A stretch of 64,000 nt of DNA from Asterias amurensis (lineage: Eukaryota > Echinodermata > Asteroidea > Forcipulatida > Asteriidae). Within the stretch, counting starts at the first letter, position 1. Each line of letters opens with the position of its first letter. Below are positions 23,566 to 34,735 of the stretch, piece after piece. Location: NCBI RefSeq assembly GCF_032118995.1, contig NC_092665.1, positions 6,691,501-6,755,500 of the forward strand, given 5' to 3'. Position numbers and translations under genes: made by a program. A model generated the notes under the pieces. It was not told where the DNA came from. It was given only the letters and a program-made list of their open reading frames with translations, and made no database searches.

Positions 23566-24076
23566 GAGCTATACATATTGAATAATAATATTAATAATAA
23601 TAATAATCTAAATTTATATAGCGCTAACTTGCTCTGTGTTTTGAAGCCACCCTGGGCACAGACATGTCTGATGTGTTGCATGACTATGACACGATTTTAA
23701 TTCACATTGACGCTTTTTTTTTTTTTTTTGGCGTGTGCGCTTTCGTACGCAACTGCCCATTAGTGTCTGTCTGCGCTACGAAAACTTAAAATAGTATACA
23801 TGCCTTTTAAACATTACGCAAATGACGCTCGCAGTTTGGACGCTCATCAGCAGATTGTGCGTTTACTTTTGCTGCATCTTATGGTTCGATGACACATAGA
23901 AAATAACAAATGCACTATCATGCAAATAGCCGTACAATTGCCGTACAAAATATCAAGCTTTTTTGTATTCGTTTGTACATGAACATTTGATGCGCCCACA
24001 TGGCTTCAAAACTTAACTGCATGTATAATGGGGTGTTAGCGCTCTAGTCACATCAATATATATAGCTCTATGCATT
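23566..24076. mobile_element. Foldback-like element with ATAATA tract
   Basis: The left arm (CATAGAGCTATACATATTGA ... TAGCGCTAAC ... TTTTGAAGCCAC) is mirrored on the right (GTGGCTTCAAAACTTAAC ... GTTAGCGCTCTAG ... TATATAGCTCTATG). No coding capacity is seen between the arms. Confidence 0.55.
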
Positions 24077-25043
24077 TAACAGAAATCTGTCATAATAATA
24101 GAAAGTGCTTCCAACTTTGAAATTGTTTTGAACTTGAACCTTTTTCTTGTGAGAAAATTGTCTGACCAAGGTCCTATTATGGGTGAGCATTCATTGCTCA
24201 CTCAAAGTTATGTATCCCAAAAACCGTTTTTGTGTGAAAATGTATTGAACATTTTAAACAACAGTTTGTGAGAAGTAATTTGTTTGCCAAGCAAGTGTGT
24301 TTACCAACATTTTGTTGCAATTCCATGGTAGCTAAAGATTGACAGCCACTGTTGAACAATGGCAAAAGACCATCACTTGCTACAAACTTAAATCTCCTGC
24401 CATGTTTAATTCACATGTTCACCGCAGGGTTACAGGGCACATCTCTTGAATGTCACATAATGCAGGTTTCTGTCACTAATTACTTTCTACTAGAGAGGCA
24501 TAACAAGATTTTGAGATGTTAATAACACAATGATACTATGAAAAGCATTGTATGGAAAAGAGATTTAAAAAGCATTCATAAATACCTCAGACAGTTTCTC
24601 TACTCCTATTGGTGGAGAGCGCGTCACATGGGGGTGTTTAAATGGTTGATAATGACCAGTGTTTATAACTGGCTGGCCTCTGCACAAGATTATCACGCAA
24701 AATGCAATTCATAGCTATTAGAAACAGTGCGTAATCTACTTCTAAGTGCGCGCACGTAATCTATTTCTAAGCTTGCGCGCGTAAACACAACCCACGCACA
24801 ACAGACTCTCCACAAAGGTTTTGAAAAAAATATTTAAAAACTCAAATTTTAAACGGTCAAAGAGTCTGTAATTGTATTTTTGTAATGTTTTCTAACAAAA
24901 GGGCATTTATGATTCGGAATAAAAAAGTAGTGACTCTTTCTTAAATGTCCGTTTAAACCTTGCAGGGTCATTGCCATGCGCTCAAGACCCTCGCCCGAGC
25001 CGATCACACGTAACAACCTGTCGCTACCCTTTTATTCCCTTAT
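24077..25043. other. No gene seen
   Basis: AT-rich unique-looking sequence. GCGCGCACG-type runs occur at 24745-24785. Nothing supportable. Confidence 0.4.
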
Positions 25044-25044
25044 T

Positions 25045-25306
25045 AAAGGCACTGAACACTATTGGTAATTAACTTGGTAACAGGTAACGCTGAGCTGTTG
25101 ATAGTATAAAACATTGTGAGAAATGGCTCCCTCTGAAATAACGTACTTTGTGAGACGAACAAAAATTTCTCACTCAAATATTTATTGAATTCAAGCAACT
25201 TCAACAACCGATTGAGTTCAAATTTTCACAGGTTTGTTTTTGTGTGCATTATGTTGACATACACCAAGTGAGAAGACTGGTTACCAAAGGTGTCCAGTGC
25301 CTTTAA
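25045..25306 (-). mobile_element. MITE-A, internally shortened
   Basis: Both termini are present (AGGCACTGAACACTATTGG and GGTGTCCAGTGCCT, TTAA outside), but much of the middle is missing. Confidence 0.8.
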
Positions 25307-25465
25307 AAGTTACATTGAATGTTTTTGCATGCTTTATTATTATTATTTTCAACCATGACATTTGATCATTGATATCAACATCCAAATAATATAAAAATGG
25401 TCTAGTAAGTAGCTAGGAAACTGTTTCATGTAACATACATTATAGTATAATGGACTATCATTATT

Positions 25466-25697
25466 TAAAGGCAGTGGAGACTATTGGTAATTGTCAAAGA
25501 CTAGCCTTCACAGTTGGTGTATCTCAACATATGCATAAAATAACAAACCTTTTTTTCTCAAAAACTAAGGCACATCAGAGGAAGCCATTTCTCACAATGT
25601 TTTATACTATCAACCTCTCCCCATTACTCGCCACCAAGAAAGGTTTTATGCTAATAATTGTTTTGAGTAATTATCCAATAGTGTCCACTGCCTTTAA
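25466..25697 (+). mobile_element. MITE-A, internally shortened
   Basis: Termini AGGCAGTGGAGACTATTGG and CCAATAGTGTCCACTGCCT are present. The central segment between TAACAAACC and TCTCAAAAACTA is absent. An ATA/AAT microsatellite and GCGCACATATCCACCCTG (a retroelement-tail-like block) follow to ~25780. Confidence 0.8.
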
Positions 25698-25780
25698 ATA
25701 ATAATAATAATAGTAATAATAAGACTTAAAATGCGCACATATCCACCCTGCTGGGTGTTCAAGGCGCATAAAATGATTGA

Positions 25781-26924
25781 GTTTTTTAAACGCGTTTTAC
25801 ATAAGTACAAAATAAACATTTTTTAACATTAACTGCAACTTGAACATACTGTATTTTGTAGTAGTCATGTCAAAAGTAACATTTTGACATGGGTATGTGA
25901 TTTTTGTTTATACTTTTGCTGTTTTCCCCAAATATGAAATGAGGTTTCTGTCCCACAATATTTAAAAGCTGTAGAGACTATGCAGTATGCATGAGAACTT
26001 TTACTGACAACTGGTCTGATACTCTTGTGTACCACCAGGGGGACTGTAGCCTTCATTGCTTCATAGATCCGCATTCAAAATGACTGGAAGGTTTGACCAG
26101 CCTGCAAATATCCCCTTCCAGGCGCTTCGAATCACGGCTCTACCAAACTAGTGTCTAAGCCACGAAGGCCTTGACAAAAGGCTAGTGGGGCGGAGGAGTA
26201 GTTGCATTATTTCATGGTAGTCCAGTACTGCTTGAAGGTTGATTTCTACATTTATACCTGCAGTTGGATATAATAAAGGAAAAATATGGGTGAATGAATG
26301 AATGAGTGGATAGATAGACGGATGAGTGCATGTAACTCAGAAATAAAATATCAATATTTTTGTTATTTATTAATTTAACTATTTATTTGCTTATCTAATT
26401 TCTGGTTTATTGATTATTTGTTTATCAATTGTTTGGTTGTTTTGATTGCTTTATTCATATTTAATCATCCTTTTATTGATGTAAAGGTATTTATGTTAGA
26501 AAAGGAGTTAGTTTGATTAACTTTTCGTTGCTTGCGTTGTTATTTTATCAATTTGTTGACCTATTTTTTGTTTATCCATCCATATTTTGATTTATTTGTT
26601 GCTATATTTCTTGTTACATGTACCTTTCCAACTATTTATTCATTTACTTATTGTTACTTTTTGTTTACATTTTTAAATTAACAATTTGGTTATTTATTTA
26701 TTTATTTGCTTGTCTAATTTCTGGTGTTTGTTATTGGTTTTGTTGTTTCAAGTTGTGCTTTAGTGTATACAGATTATTTATATTTACTTTTAATTGTTTT
26801 TATTTTTCCAAAGAGAGTATATAATATAGTGAGTTTGCCTCCCTATGTGAGTGGATTAACAGGAGTTCGAGCTACAGAGTGTTTAATTATACTTTTGTTG
26901 ATCCTGCCCCCAATTTCCTGAAGC
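25781..26924. other. No gene seen; T-rich low complexity
   Basis: GAATGAATGAATG-type simple repeats occur near 26290-26330. A long TTTATT-rich stretch at 26340-26830 gives spurious hydrophobic open frames. Confidence 0.5.
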
Positions 26925-27945
26925 GTTTATAAACCATGATTTCTGAGTACACACTTTTATGGTTTGTAAACCATGATTTCTGAGTGCACATTTTTTATGG
27001 TTTGTAAACCAAGATTTGTGAGTACACGTTTTTATGGTTTATAAACCATGATTTGTGAGTGCCAAATTTATGGTTTTTAACCATGATTTGCGAGTGCGCA
27101 TTTTTTAAGGTTTATAAACCATTGTTTGTGAGTGCACACTTTCATGGTTTGTAAACCATGATTTCTGAGTGCACATTTTTTATGGTTTGTAAACCATGAT
27201 TTGTGAGTGCACGTTTTTATGGTTTATAAACCATGATTTGTGAGTGCACACTTTTATGGTTTGTAAACCATGATTTGTGAGTGCAAATTTTTTATGGTTT
27301 GTAAACCATGATTTGTAAGTGCAAATTTTTTTTATGGTTTACAAACAACGTTTTTGAGATGTTTTTTAAGAAATCTCGATTTTCATGGTTTATAAACCAT
27401 GTTTTTTAAGAAGTCTCGATTTTAATGGTTTACAAACCATGATCACAAACCATGATTTTATGGTTCATTTGTTATGGTTTATAAACCATGATTTGTAAAC
27501 CAAGATTTTTATTCTTCAATTTTCATGGTTAATAAACCATATTTTTTAGATGTCTCAATTTTCATGGTTTATAAACCATGATCACAAACCATGATTTTAT
27601 GGTTCATTTGTTATGGTTTATAAACCATGATTTGTAAACCAAGATTTTTATTCTTCAATTTTCATGGTTTATAAACCATATTTTTTAGATGTCTCAATTT
27701 TCATGGTTTATAAACCATGGTTTGTAAACCATGAATTTGATGCTTCATTTTTTATGGTTTTTAAACCATGTTTTTAAGATGCGTAAATTTTCTTGGTTTA
27801 TGAACCACGATTTGTAAATGTTTTGTGTATGTTCATGGTTTGTAAATCACAAACTTATACACAACAAACACTTTACTGGTATGTAAACCATAACAGGATT
27901 TGGCAACAGTTTCTATGGTTTACATCTAATTGCTGTAAACCATGG
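26925..27945. repeat. Palindromic minisatellite (ATGGTTTRTAAACCAT)
   Basis: About 1 kb of short units, each with the 16-bp palindrome ATGGTTTGTAAACCAT or ATGGTTTATAAACCAT. In the first half the spacer is GATTTGTGAGTGCACATTTT-like; in the second half it is TTTTTAGATGTCTCAATTTTC-like. A higher-order duplication of about 125 bp is visible at 27435-27690. I count roughly 30 palindromes or half-palindromes. Confidence 0.9.
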
Positions 27946-28002
27946 TAAAAACATGTCTTAAAAGTGTCAAACAATTAATGGACAAACGGCGCCCCATAAC
28001 TA

Positions 28003-28207
28003 ACACGGTCGGCCATTTTTGGGAGTCAAATTTTTAGTGTTAGTTCGCACAGTAAAAGGAAAATCACGCAAATTCGAAGCAAACTTGTGTGGATCATTGT
28101 ATTCTACTTTTAAAACATCTTTCCAACCATATGCATTTTATAAAAAACGGTTACAAACGCTTTTAATAGACCAACTCGTCCGATCCAAGGCAACGTGTTC
28201 CTTTAAG
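28003..28207 (+). mobile_element. MITE-C half-element
   Basis: Contains AACACGGTCGGCCATTTTTG, then GAGTCAAA, and ends GGCAACGTGTTCCT followed by TTAA. It matches 22895-23088 and extends slightly past the palindrome centre. Confidence 0.75.
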
Positions 28208-28613
28208 TAAGTTAAGTATCTGATATAAAATAATTGACGTTGATCATTTAACAATTTGAGAGTGACCAGTTAAGACCACCGTGCACAAAATCAACTTCTT
28301 ACCGAGAAAAGATGTCCATCAATGTTTCGGATCGGCATCATAAATCACCAAATCCGCGTCAAAACTAGCTGTAGACGACGCTTGCTTGCGACGACGGCGG
28401 ACGAGAGCATGCAGTGTACATCATGTTCATGTACACTGCATGCGTGTATGTGTATGGTAAGGTGTATGTTGGTACTCAGTTATTTTTGCATTGGCTTAAC
28501 ACAGCGACGTGCAGAGTACCAGTTATATAGTGAGTAGAGTAGAGTAGAATCCTACTCGTACATGTACCATAGGAAATCTGTTCACATATCTTGCACCAAT
28601 TGGTGGTCTGTGG

Positions 28614-30790
28614 TAGTCTTGGTTCCAAGACCATTGGTGTTGCGCTGTCACACACAACCAACGTTCCGATTATGCACGGCAAAAACTGTCCACGCTTGTA
28701 ATGAACGAACGCTAGCGGGCGCTGTTTCTCTGATTTACGGATCTCACCATGTCCTGTGCTCACCATGGTCTTGGATATTTGCAAATTGAAGGCGTGGCCA
28801 GACTATGTAAATTACTTTTAATGTATGCAATATTCATATCACGTGACGAATTGAAGATGACTATTCAAACTAGATCGAGTCAAAGGTCAATATGATCGGC
28901 GGTCTATTTTTAATAATCTTTGCTCAAAGAGTGATTCCGTGGTCATTATAGGCCGATTAAAAGGAAAACAGTGAAATTTTAAGTATAGGTACCTATTCAG
29001 ATTATGGATACGTGACGATTTGAAATCGTAAATAATGGTCAAAAATCGAACGTAAAATTAGCATTCAGAGAGTCCGTGTATCGGACGCTGTATAGCCCCA
29101 CGGCGTGGAGCAATCGGAACGTGAAATAAGCCTTGTGGAATATCACGTACCGCCCATGCCGTGTCTCGTGGGGGTTGGAGGTGTTAAATCCCAGGCGCTA
29201 TGAACTCCCAGCTTGCGGGTGTCGAATCCGTTAAGTTCTTATGATCGCAACGTTCCAATATGCTCCATTTTAATTCATGGCCCCTAATTTCTTTTTGTTA
29301 TGAGTTTTCAGGTAATTTTGATGATGTCAAAACGTAGGAATATCGCATATTGTTATATTGACAGTGTTATTGTGTGAGTAGCTTAAAAAAATTATGAGAA
29401 TTTTTTATAAAAGGTTTAAATAAAAATAATGCTAAAACAAAATTCCCTCAAAGCATAATTTTGTCAAAGTATTATTTTTTTAATTCTGTGAATGAAGAGT
29501 TATTTTTGAGGTAATGATTAAACTGGGCAACTAGTGGAATTTAATGACCCGACTATTCGCCTCAAATAACTGGGAGTTGAATAGCAGTAGTCGCTGCTGG
29601 ACAAGCAATCAAAACTCGAAATTTCTCATGAGTTATTCCAAAAGATATTGTTACCACTACATTCCAAAAAAATGTTATATGGTTACGTTCCAAGCTACGC
29701 AGCTACTCGGCTACGTTTACGTTCCAAGATACGCTTAGGTCTACGTTCCTTCAAGTTACGCTATAATATCAGAAGGTACGCTTTCAATCCCATGTCAAGT
29801 TACGCTTACGTTCCAAGATACGCAGCTACGAATTACGTTCCAAGATATGCTTACGCTCCACCAAAAGATACTGTTACGTTCCAAGCTACGCAGCTACTCA
29901 GCTATGCTTATAAACTCCAAGATACTAATAGGTTACGCTACAATATCAAAAAGTACGCTTTCAATCCCGAGTCAAGCTACGCTTACGTTCCAAGATATGC
30001 AGCTACGGTTACGTTTCAAAATACGTTCTCACAAAGACGCTTTTGAATCCCTCAAGATTTCCTTCCCCCAAGATTAAAAAACTTTCACTGTGAATAACAC
30101 TACAGGGCCCACCAGTTAATATCTGTTTGGTAGAAAATACTGTACAAAATTTCTTTACTATCCAAAAATTTACTTGGGCACTACATTTCAAATTTAAGCA
30201 ATACTATTTTGTGTTAACTATAAGCAAATTGTTTAGCCAATACAGGCTTCATCAGTGTGGGCCCTGGCACGTCGGGAGCATAACGCCACGATCGCATTTC
30301 AAGCTGCATATCATGGCAATGCAGTAGTCTGGATCTGGACATTATACATATAAATGTTTGTGCTGGTACCACAAACCTTTCTTTATCGTATTTCCACCCT
30401 GTGTCAAAGTTTCAAATCCTACTGATCTGGACATTATTATACTCCGATAAAAACATATATACCCACACACAGAGTAAAGCAAAAGTCATGCAACGGAATT
30501 ACTGCATGCATTGTACACTACATGCACAACACTGATGAATTATTCATGAGCCAACCGCAACGCAGCCTCTGATTGGCTCCACCGGAAAGTCGGGGGAGAT
30601 TTGCCGAAAAACAATAAAAAAGTTAAGACCCGTCGCTGCAACTATTCAAGATCATGGTGAGATCTAAATCAGAGAAACAGAGCGCCCGCTAGCGTTCGTT
30701 CATTACAAGCGTGGACAGTTTTTGCCGGGCATAATCGGAACGTTGGTTGTGTGTGACCGCGCAACACCAATGGTCTTGGGACCAAGACTA
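28614..30790. mobile_element. 2.2-kb TIR element, 9-bp target duplication
   Basis: The left end reads TAGTCTTGGTTCCAAGACCA and the right end is the complement, TGGTCTTGGGACCAAGACTA. Inverted similarity continues inward for about 150 bp (GTTGCGC, CACACACAACCAACGTTCCG, GTCCACGCTTGTAATGAACG, CGCTAGCGGGCGC). GGTCTGTGG flanks both sides (28605-28613, 30791-30799). The 9-bp duplication and palindromic tips agree with the elements at 10397 and 54686. It is probably a non-autonomous MULE-type element. The interior has no transposase I can see, but contains the repeat at 29685-30030. Its right end lies 165 bp before the TRIM start codon. Confidence 0.85.
29685..30030 (+). repeat. TACGTTCCAAG-rich repeat with 177-bp period
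   Basis: Short units such as TTACGTTCCAAGATACGCAG recur. A longer unit (GTTACGCTATAATATCAG ... TTCCAAGATACGCAGCTACG) is repeated after 177 bp (29755 and 29932). The period is divisible by three. An open frame (29648-30046, 132 codons, motifs SYAYVPRYAAT) spans both copies. I do not know whether it is translated. The open frame may simply result from an in-frame period. Confidence 0.6.
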
Positions 30791-30954
30791 GGTCTGTGGC
30801 AATACACTGCGCAAATTAAATTCGATAGCGCAAACTTGAACTTGTAAGAAATCAACATTGCGCGCCAATTTTATAAGCGCGTTTTTAACAAAATTCAAAC
30901 ACTGTAATACAATCTTACAATATTCGTGCAACAGCAAGTGGTACAACATCGAAC

Positions 30955-32283
30955 ATGTCGTCCGTAGAATTTGCTCTTTCTTCCCACTTTGCCAGTCAAC
31001 TGGAATGTGTAATTTGTATGGGAAAGTTGGTTGTGCCTAAACTTCTCACATGTGGGCATACATTTTGTCTGGGATGTCTGGACGAAAACCTGGACGACAA
31101 CGAACCTAGAATCGTCTGTCCCTTGTGTCGTGATGTGACCATTGTTCCATCAGAAGGAGTAGATGGGCTGACTACGAATTTTGCTCTGCAGAGCCTTCTG
31201 GAGTCACTCAACCTGAATGCCGATGAAGTGGATGAACCAGAAGACGAGGAGAATGAGAGCACTCCGAAATCGGGCGAAGTAGAGGATGGTGAGTTGACAA
31301 TGTGTGAGTTGCACAAGGAAAAAATGAAGTTTTACTGCTCCACTTGTGAGCTTCTGATATGCCGTGACTGCACTGTGGTCGACCACCCAAGACCAGACCA
31401 CAAGTGTACCAATCTTGACGAGGCATACACTTGGAGGCAGCAGATCAATCAGAAGGAGTTACAGCTCGCCAAGGGGCTGATCAAGCTCACCAAGAAGTCG
31501 AGAGGGGTCCTTCTTGCCACAGTGGAGAATCTAAATCAACGCTGCGACCAGGTGATTAACGAGATAGAGGTGTGTCGCCAGGAGGGAATGAAGATGCTCA
31601 ACAACAAAGATGCCCTCATCAAGGAGTATCAGTGCAGTCTTGAAGAGCACACTCAAGACCTACTTGACCTGACCCAACATGCTAAAGGTACCACCAAGAT
31701 CGACGTTCTGGATCAATCCAAAAGTCTCGTGGAAACATTGTCATCTTATAGAGACAAACGACATGTGATGCTCGACACCCCGAGCAAGGTGCAGTACCCT
31801 ATGTTTGTCGGGGCTGAGGAGGAAGTTCAAGGCTGGCCAAGACCGAGTGGTCCCAGAAAAGGTAATGCTAAGCCCAAAAATAAGAAAAAATGTAGTCAAG
31901 AAAAAACAAGTGAAGCAGAAACTGACAGTACAAAAGGCCCAAATCTCGCTTCGGGAGGTGGTATGAAAGGCGGGAACGTACCCCAAGCCACATACCCCCC
32001 TCTACCGCTGATGTATATGCAACAAACATCGGTGCCTGGTGGAGTATCTGGTGAGCCACATAGAGGAGGAGGAGGAGGAGGAGGAGGAGGAAGAGGAGGA
32101 AAGAGTCACAGAGGAGGTCAAGGTCACAGAGGTGGGAATCAAGGTCAGGGAGGTCAAGGACAAAAGAGAGGAGGAGGTAGAGGTGGTCGTGGGGGTCAAG
32201 GTGGTGAAAATCATAGAGGGCGGGGAGGTCAAGCTGGGAATAAAGGTCGTGGCATTGGACACCAAAAGAATAAAATATTTTGA
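30955..32283 (+). CDS. TRIM-type RING/B-box protein with RGG-rich tail
   Basis: A 442-residue protein in a single exon. Residues ~18-62 form a C3HC4 RING (CVIC ... CGHTFCLGC ... CPLC), the usual E2-binding, ubiquitin-ligase module. Residues ~116-158 form a B-box 2 (CELH ... CSTCELLICRDC ... HKC). A predicted coiled coil follows to about residue 265 and should dimerise the protein. In place of NHL or SPRY domains, the C-terminus is a Lys-rich linker and then, from about residue 355, a Gly/Arg-rich tail (RGGKSHRGGQGHRGG, RGGGRGGRGG), as found in RNA-binding proteins. Start chosen at ATG 30955: good context and directly before the RING. The gene lies between a 2.2-kb TIR element (ends 165 bp upstream) and a MITE-B (begins ~48 bp after the stop). 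The frame is intact. The role is probably a cytoplasmic ubiquitin ligase acting on RNA-protein complexes; this is inference. Confidence 0.88.
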   Translation: MSSVEFALSSHFASQLECVICMGKLVVPKLLTCGHTFCLGCLDENLDDNEPRIVCPLCRDVTIVPSEGVDGLTTNFALQSLLESLNLNADEVDEPEDEENESTPKSGEVEDGELTMCELHKEKMKFYCSTCELLICRDCTVVDHPRPDHKCTNLDEAYTWRQQINQKELQLAKGLIKLTKKSRGVLLATVENLNQRCDQVINEIEVCRQEGMKMLNNKDALIKEYQCSLEEHTQDLLDLTQHAKGTTKIDVLDQSKSLVETLSSYRDKRHVMLDTPSKVQYPMFVGAEEEVQGWPRPSGPRKGNAKPKNKKKCSQEKTSEAETDSTKGPNLASGGGMKGGNVPQATYPPLPLMYMQQTSVPGGVSGEPHRGGGGGGGGGRGGKSHRGGQGHRGGNQGQGGQGQKRGGGRGGRGGQGGENHRGRGGQAGNKGRGIGHQKNKIF

Positions 32284-32330
32284 AAGTGAAAATGCCAAAT
32301 GTACATAATGCATCGCAGATAGTTTATTGA

Positions 32331-32888
32331 TTAAAGTCACCTGGAAGTGGTATTTTTTCAAAATAAAGCTTTTGTCACTAATATGTGTTTTGATGAGTGG
32401 AATGTGAATAAACAGTTAACTAAGGTTTAAAAAAAATCAGTTCTTATGTTATTTACAAATTTAAGAGTAGACCCCGACCCGAGAGGGTGCTGTTCGTGAC
32501 GTCAATCGAGGCAGACTTTGCCTGTAATGCGTAGAGTAAACACAATTGCAAAGTACATGTACGGACCAAGTCGTGAGTTTGTACGTTTCAATGCCGACCA
32601 GGTGTATTGCTGCTTAATGCAGAAAAACACTTTTTTAAATGTACCAACTCGCGACTTGGACGTACATGTATTTTGCACGTGTGTTTACTATACGCATTGC
32701 AGGCAAAGTCTGCCTCGATTGAGGTCACAAAAGGGGTAGGCGGAGTCAGCCCCCCGAACAACTTTATATATTTTTTAAACATATAAATTGTGAGAAACAA
32801 TTACTAAAAAAATTGTTTTATTGTTCGTAAGCATTTACTCTTGTGTTTAAAAGGAAAAAAAAAAAAATTCCAGGTGAGTTAAAAAAAA
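32331..32888 (+). mobile_element. MITE-B, near full length, just after TRIM
   Basis: The left terminus is AGTCACCTGGAAGTGG after TTAA; the right part carries TTCCAGGTGA then TTAA. The core is a long imperfect hairpin (32500-32735: GAGGCAGACTTTGCCTG, ACATGTACGGACCAAGTCG and their complements). Same family as 52637-53218 in the opposite orientation. It contains AATAAA at 32362, which could serve as the TRIM polyadenylation signal. Confidence 0.85.
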
Positions 32889-33439
32889 AATTTCATGTCG
32901 AGAATTAACGTTTAAGAAATTAGTTTTGTTGCGCATTTAATTTAAATTGCCAATTCCAATTAGTTTCGGAATTAAGGTGCTCAAAAGTGGCGTGAATATT
33001 TTTATGTTTTGTTAAAAGTTTTAATTTACAGCATGTACATTGTGTTTGCGAAGAATGCACATGTCATGAACATATCTTTTAAATATCTTCTTAGAAATAA
33101 TTAACATTATTCATTATTGGACGTTTCATGCCGAGCTGTCAATCACCCTAGACTCAAGCTTCAGATTGTCTGGGGTATTTATAAATTGATATTTGTTTCT
33201 TTGGTTAATATTATTAAACAAGCAAAGTTGTCTTTGATTTTAAAAACATTTTTGGCACATATTTGCTGAAATTGTTTGATGCAGCTTTATTTTGTTCAGT
33301 ATAAATAAGAATTTTAAGTTTGATATATAGTATAACTCTTTCCTTGCTATCTCTGTCCAACATGTAAGTTTAAGTTTGAAAAATAGTATAATAGATATTA
33401 AATTTGCATCGGTGATAAAGAATATTAATTTTGTGTTTT
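32889..33439. other. No gene seen, AT-rich
   Basis: AT-rich intergenic sequence. No exon, domain or repeat could be supported. Confidence 0.45.
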
Positions 33440-33648
33440 TACCCATATACACTGATGTGGGTTACCCGAGTTCTGTGAAAAAATCACAGGCATATGATAA
33501 AAGCAGTGTCATGGCAACTAGTTGGTATGACACTGCTTTAGAATTGCAATGGTCGTGGGTTCGAATCCCACCTGAGTAATATTTTTTTCACAGAACTCGG
33601 GTAAATACTGGGTATGCAGTGCTAAAACACACATCGGGGTATATGGGT
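33440..33648 (+). mobile_element. Foldback element enclosing a tRNA-like relic
   Basis: Inverted arms: TTACCCGAGTTCTGTGAAAA (33462) with TTTTCACAGAACTCGGGTAA (33585), and CCCATATACACTGATGTG with its near-complement at 33632-33648. Between the arms lies a tRNA-like stretch: TGGCAACTAGTTGGTA resembles an A box and GTGGGTTCGAATCCCACC is a perfect T-arm with B box. A second hairpin, GCAGTGTCAT / ATGACACTGC, replaces a normal acceptor and D arm, so it is not a functional tRNA. Confidence 0.6.
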
Positions 33649-33799
33649 TCCCCACCCCCCCCCCCCAAAAAAAAAAATAAATAAATACCCCCCCCCCCCC
33701 CAAAAAAAAAAAAAAAAGTATATATATATATATAAAAAAAACAATATATATGTACAAATAATATTAATAGTAATAATAATAATAATAATATTAATAATA

Positions 33800-33925
33800 A
33801 TAATACTCCCCAGGGAGCTGAGAAACATTAAAAAGGGACTGTTATTGGTCCTATGACCAGGGCACTCAGTAAGCGCATTGATACGGTTATTGTGAAATGC
33901 GCTATATAAGAATTTGTTATTATTA
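33800..33925 (+). repeat. Retroelement-tail-like segment with TTA microsatellite
   Basis: CAGTAAGCGCATTGATACGG to TGCGCTATATAAGAATTTGT followed by (TTA)n is a common 3'-tail form of invertebrate SINE/LINE sequences. It is preceded by (TAA)n and (TA)n tracts. Duplicated at 41680-41805. Confidence 0.5.
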
Positions 33926-34424
33926 TTATTATTATAAAAGAGTAAAAATAAAATAAAATAAAATAACAAGATAAACTATTATATTCGTCCCATAAGTTTG
34001 AGTTACGAGTGTTACTGTATATACCAGCCAAATCAGTAAAATATTGCGTTAGTTAATGCATGTATTAAAGAAGCCTTCTAAAAAGTGTTATTGTATTAAA
34101 GAAGCCTTCAAAAAAAGTGTTATTAAATGAGTGTTGCAAGAAGAGTTCTTTTTAAAGCAAAATATATCGTCGCTCTTTACGAACCAACAAAACAGCCACT
34201 TCAGATGAAATATGGGTTACGAGAAAATCAGGTTTTACGAAATGGGAGTATTGAAACGCTAAATTTTAGAGGTTTATACTCACAATTTCTTGCAAAAATT
34301 TCCAGGATGGTTGCAAAGGGTTTACTTTTAACAGAACACGTGAATATTTTATCGGTACTTTAGTTTGAATTGAGATAATTAAAAGTAATTAACTCTTTCG
34401 GTTCGTAAAAGCATTTTTTTACTG

Positions 34425-34735
34425 TGCACGCAATCTATTAGATTGAATTGTCAATCTTTCACAGATTGCCGTTGGGGTACAATCTGTCCGGATTGAAAAT
34501 CAATCTTTATTTAGAGTGAAAATTTTCAATCTAAAAACGATTGGAATTTCAAACTATTAGATTGAATATTTCAATAAATTTTCAATCGAATTTGGATTGA
34601 AAAAAATTCAATCTTGACTGAGATTGAACTATTTCAATGTAATAGTTTGAAATGTTCAATCATTAAAAGATTGAAAATAGTTCGAAATTTTCAATCATTA
34701 TAAAATAGATTGAAAATTCTCAGTCCAATTCAGTA
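34425..34735. repeat. Cluster of GATTGAA/TTCAATC motifs
   Basis: A dense mixture of direct and inverted TTCAATC/AGATTGAA motifs, many pairing locally. A similar cluster lies at 39390-39565, where GTTCGTAAAA also recurs nearby in inverse orientation. The two clusters may be the sub-terminal regions of one ~5.2-kb transposon (about 34400-39620), but I could not fix its ends. Duplicated at 42305-42615. Confidence 0.45.

Noticed and set aside
26618-26921. Hydrophobic frames in the T-rich region
   Set aside because: Low-complexity TTTATT repeats produce these by composition.
33508-33580. Functional tRNA gene
   Set aside because: Only the T-arm is canonical; the acceptor and anticodon arms cannot form.
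33622-33969. Poly-Asn/Ile/Phe frames near 33.7 and 41.6 kb
   Set aside because: Translation of microsatellite, poly-C and poly-A tracts only.
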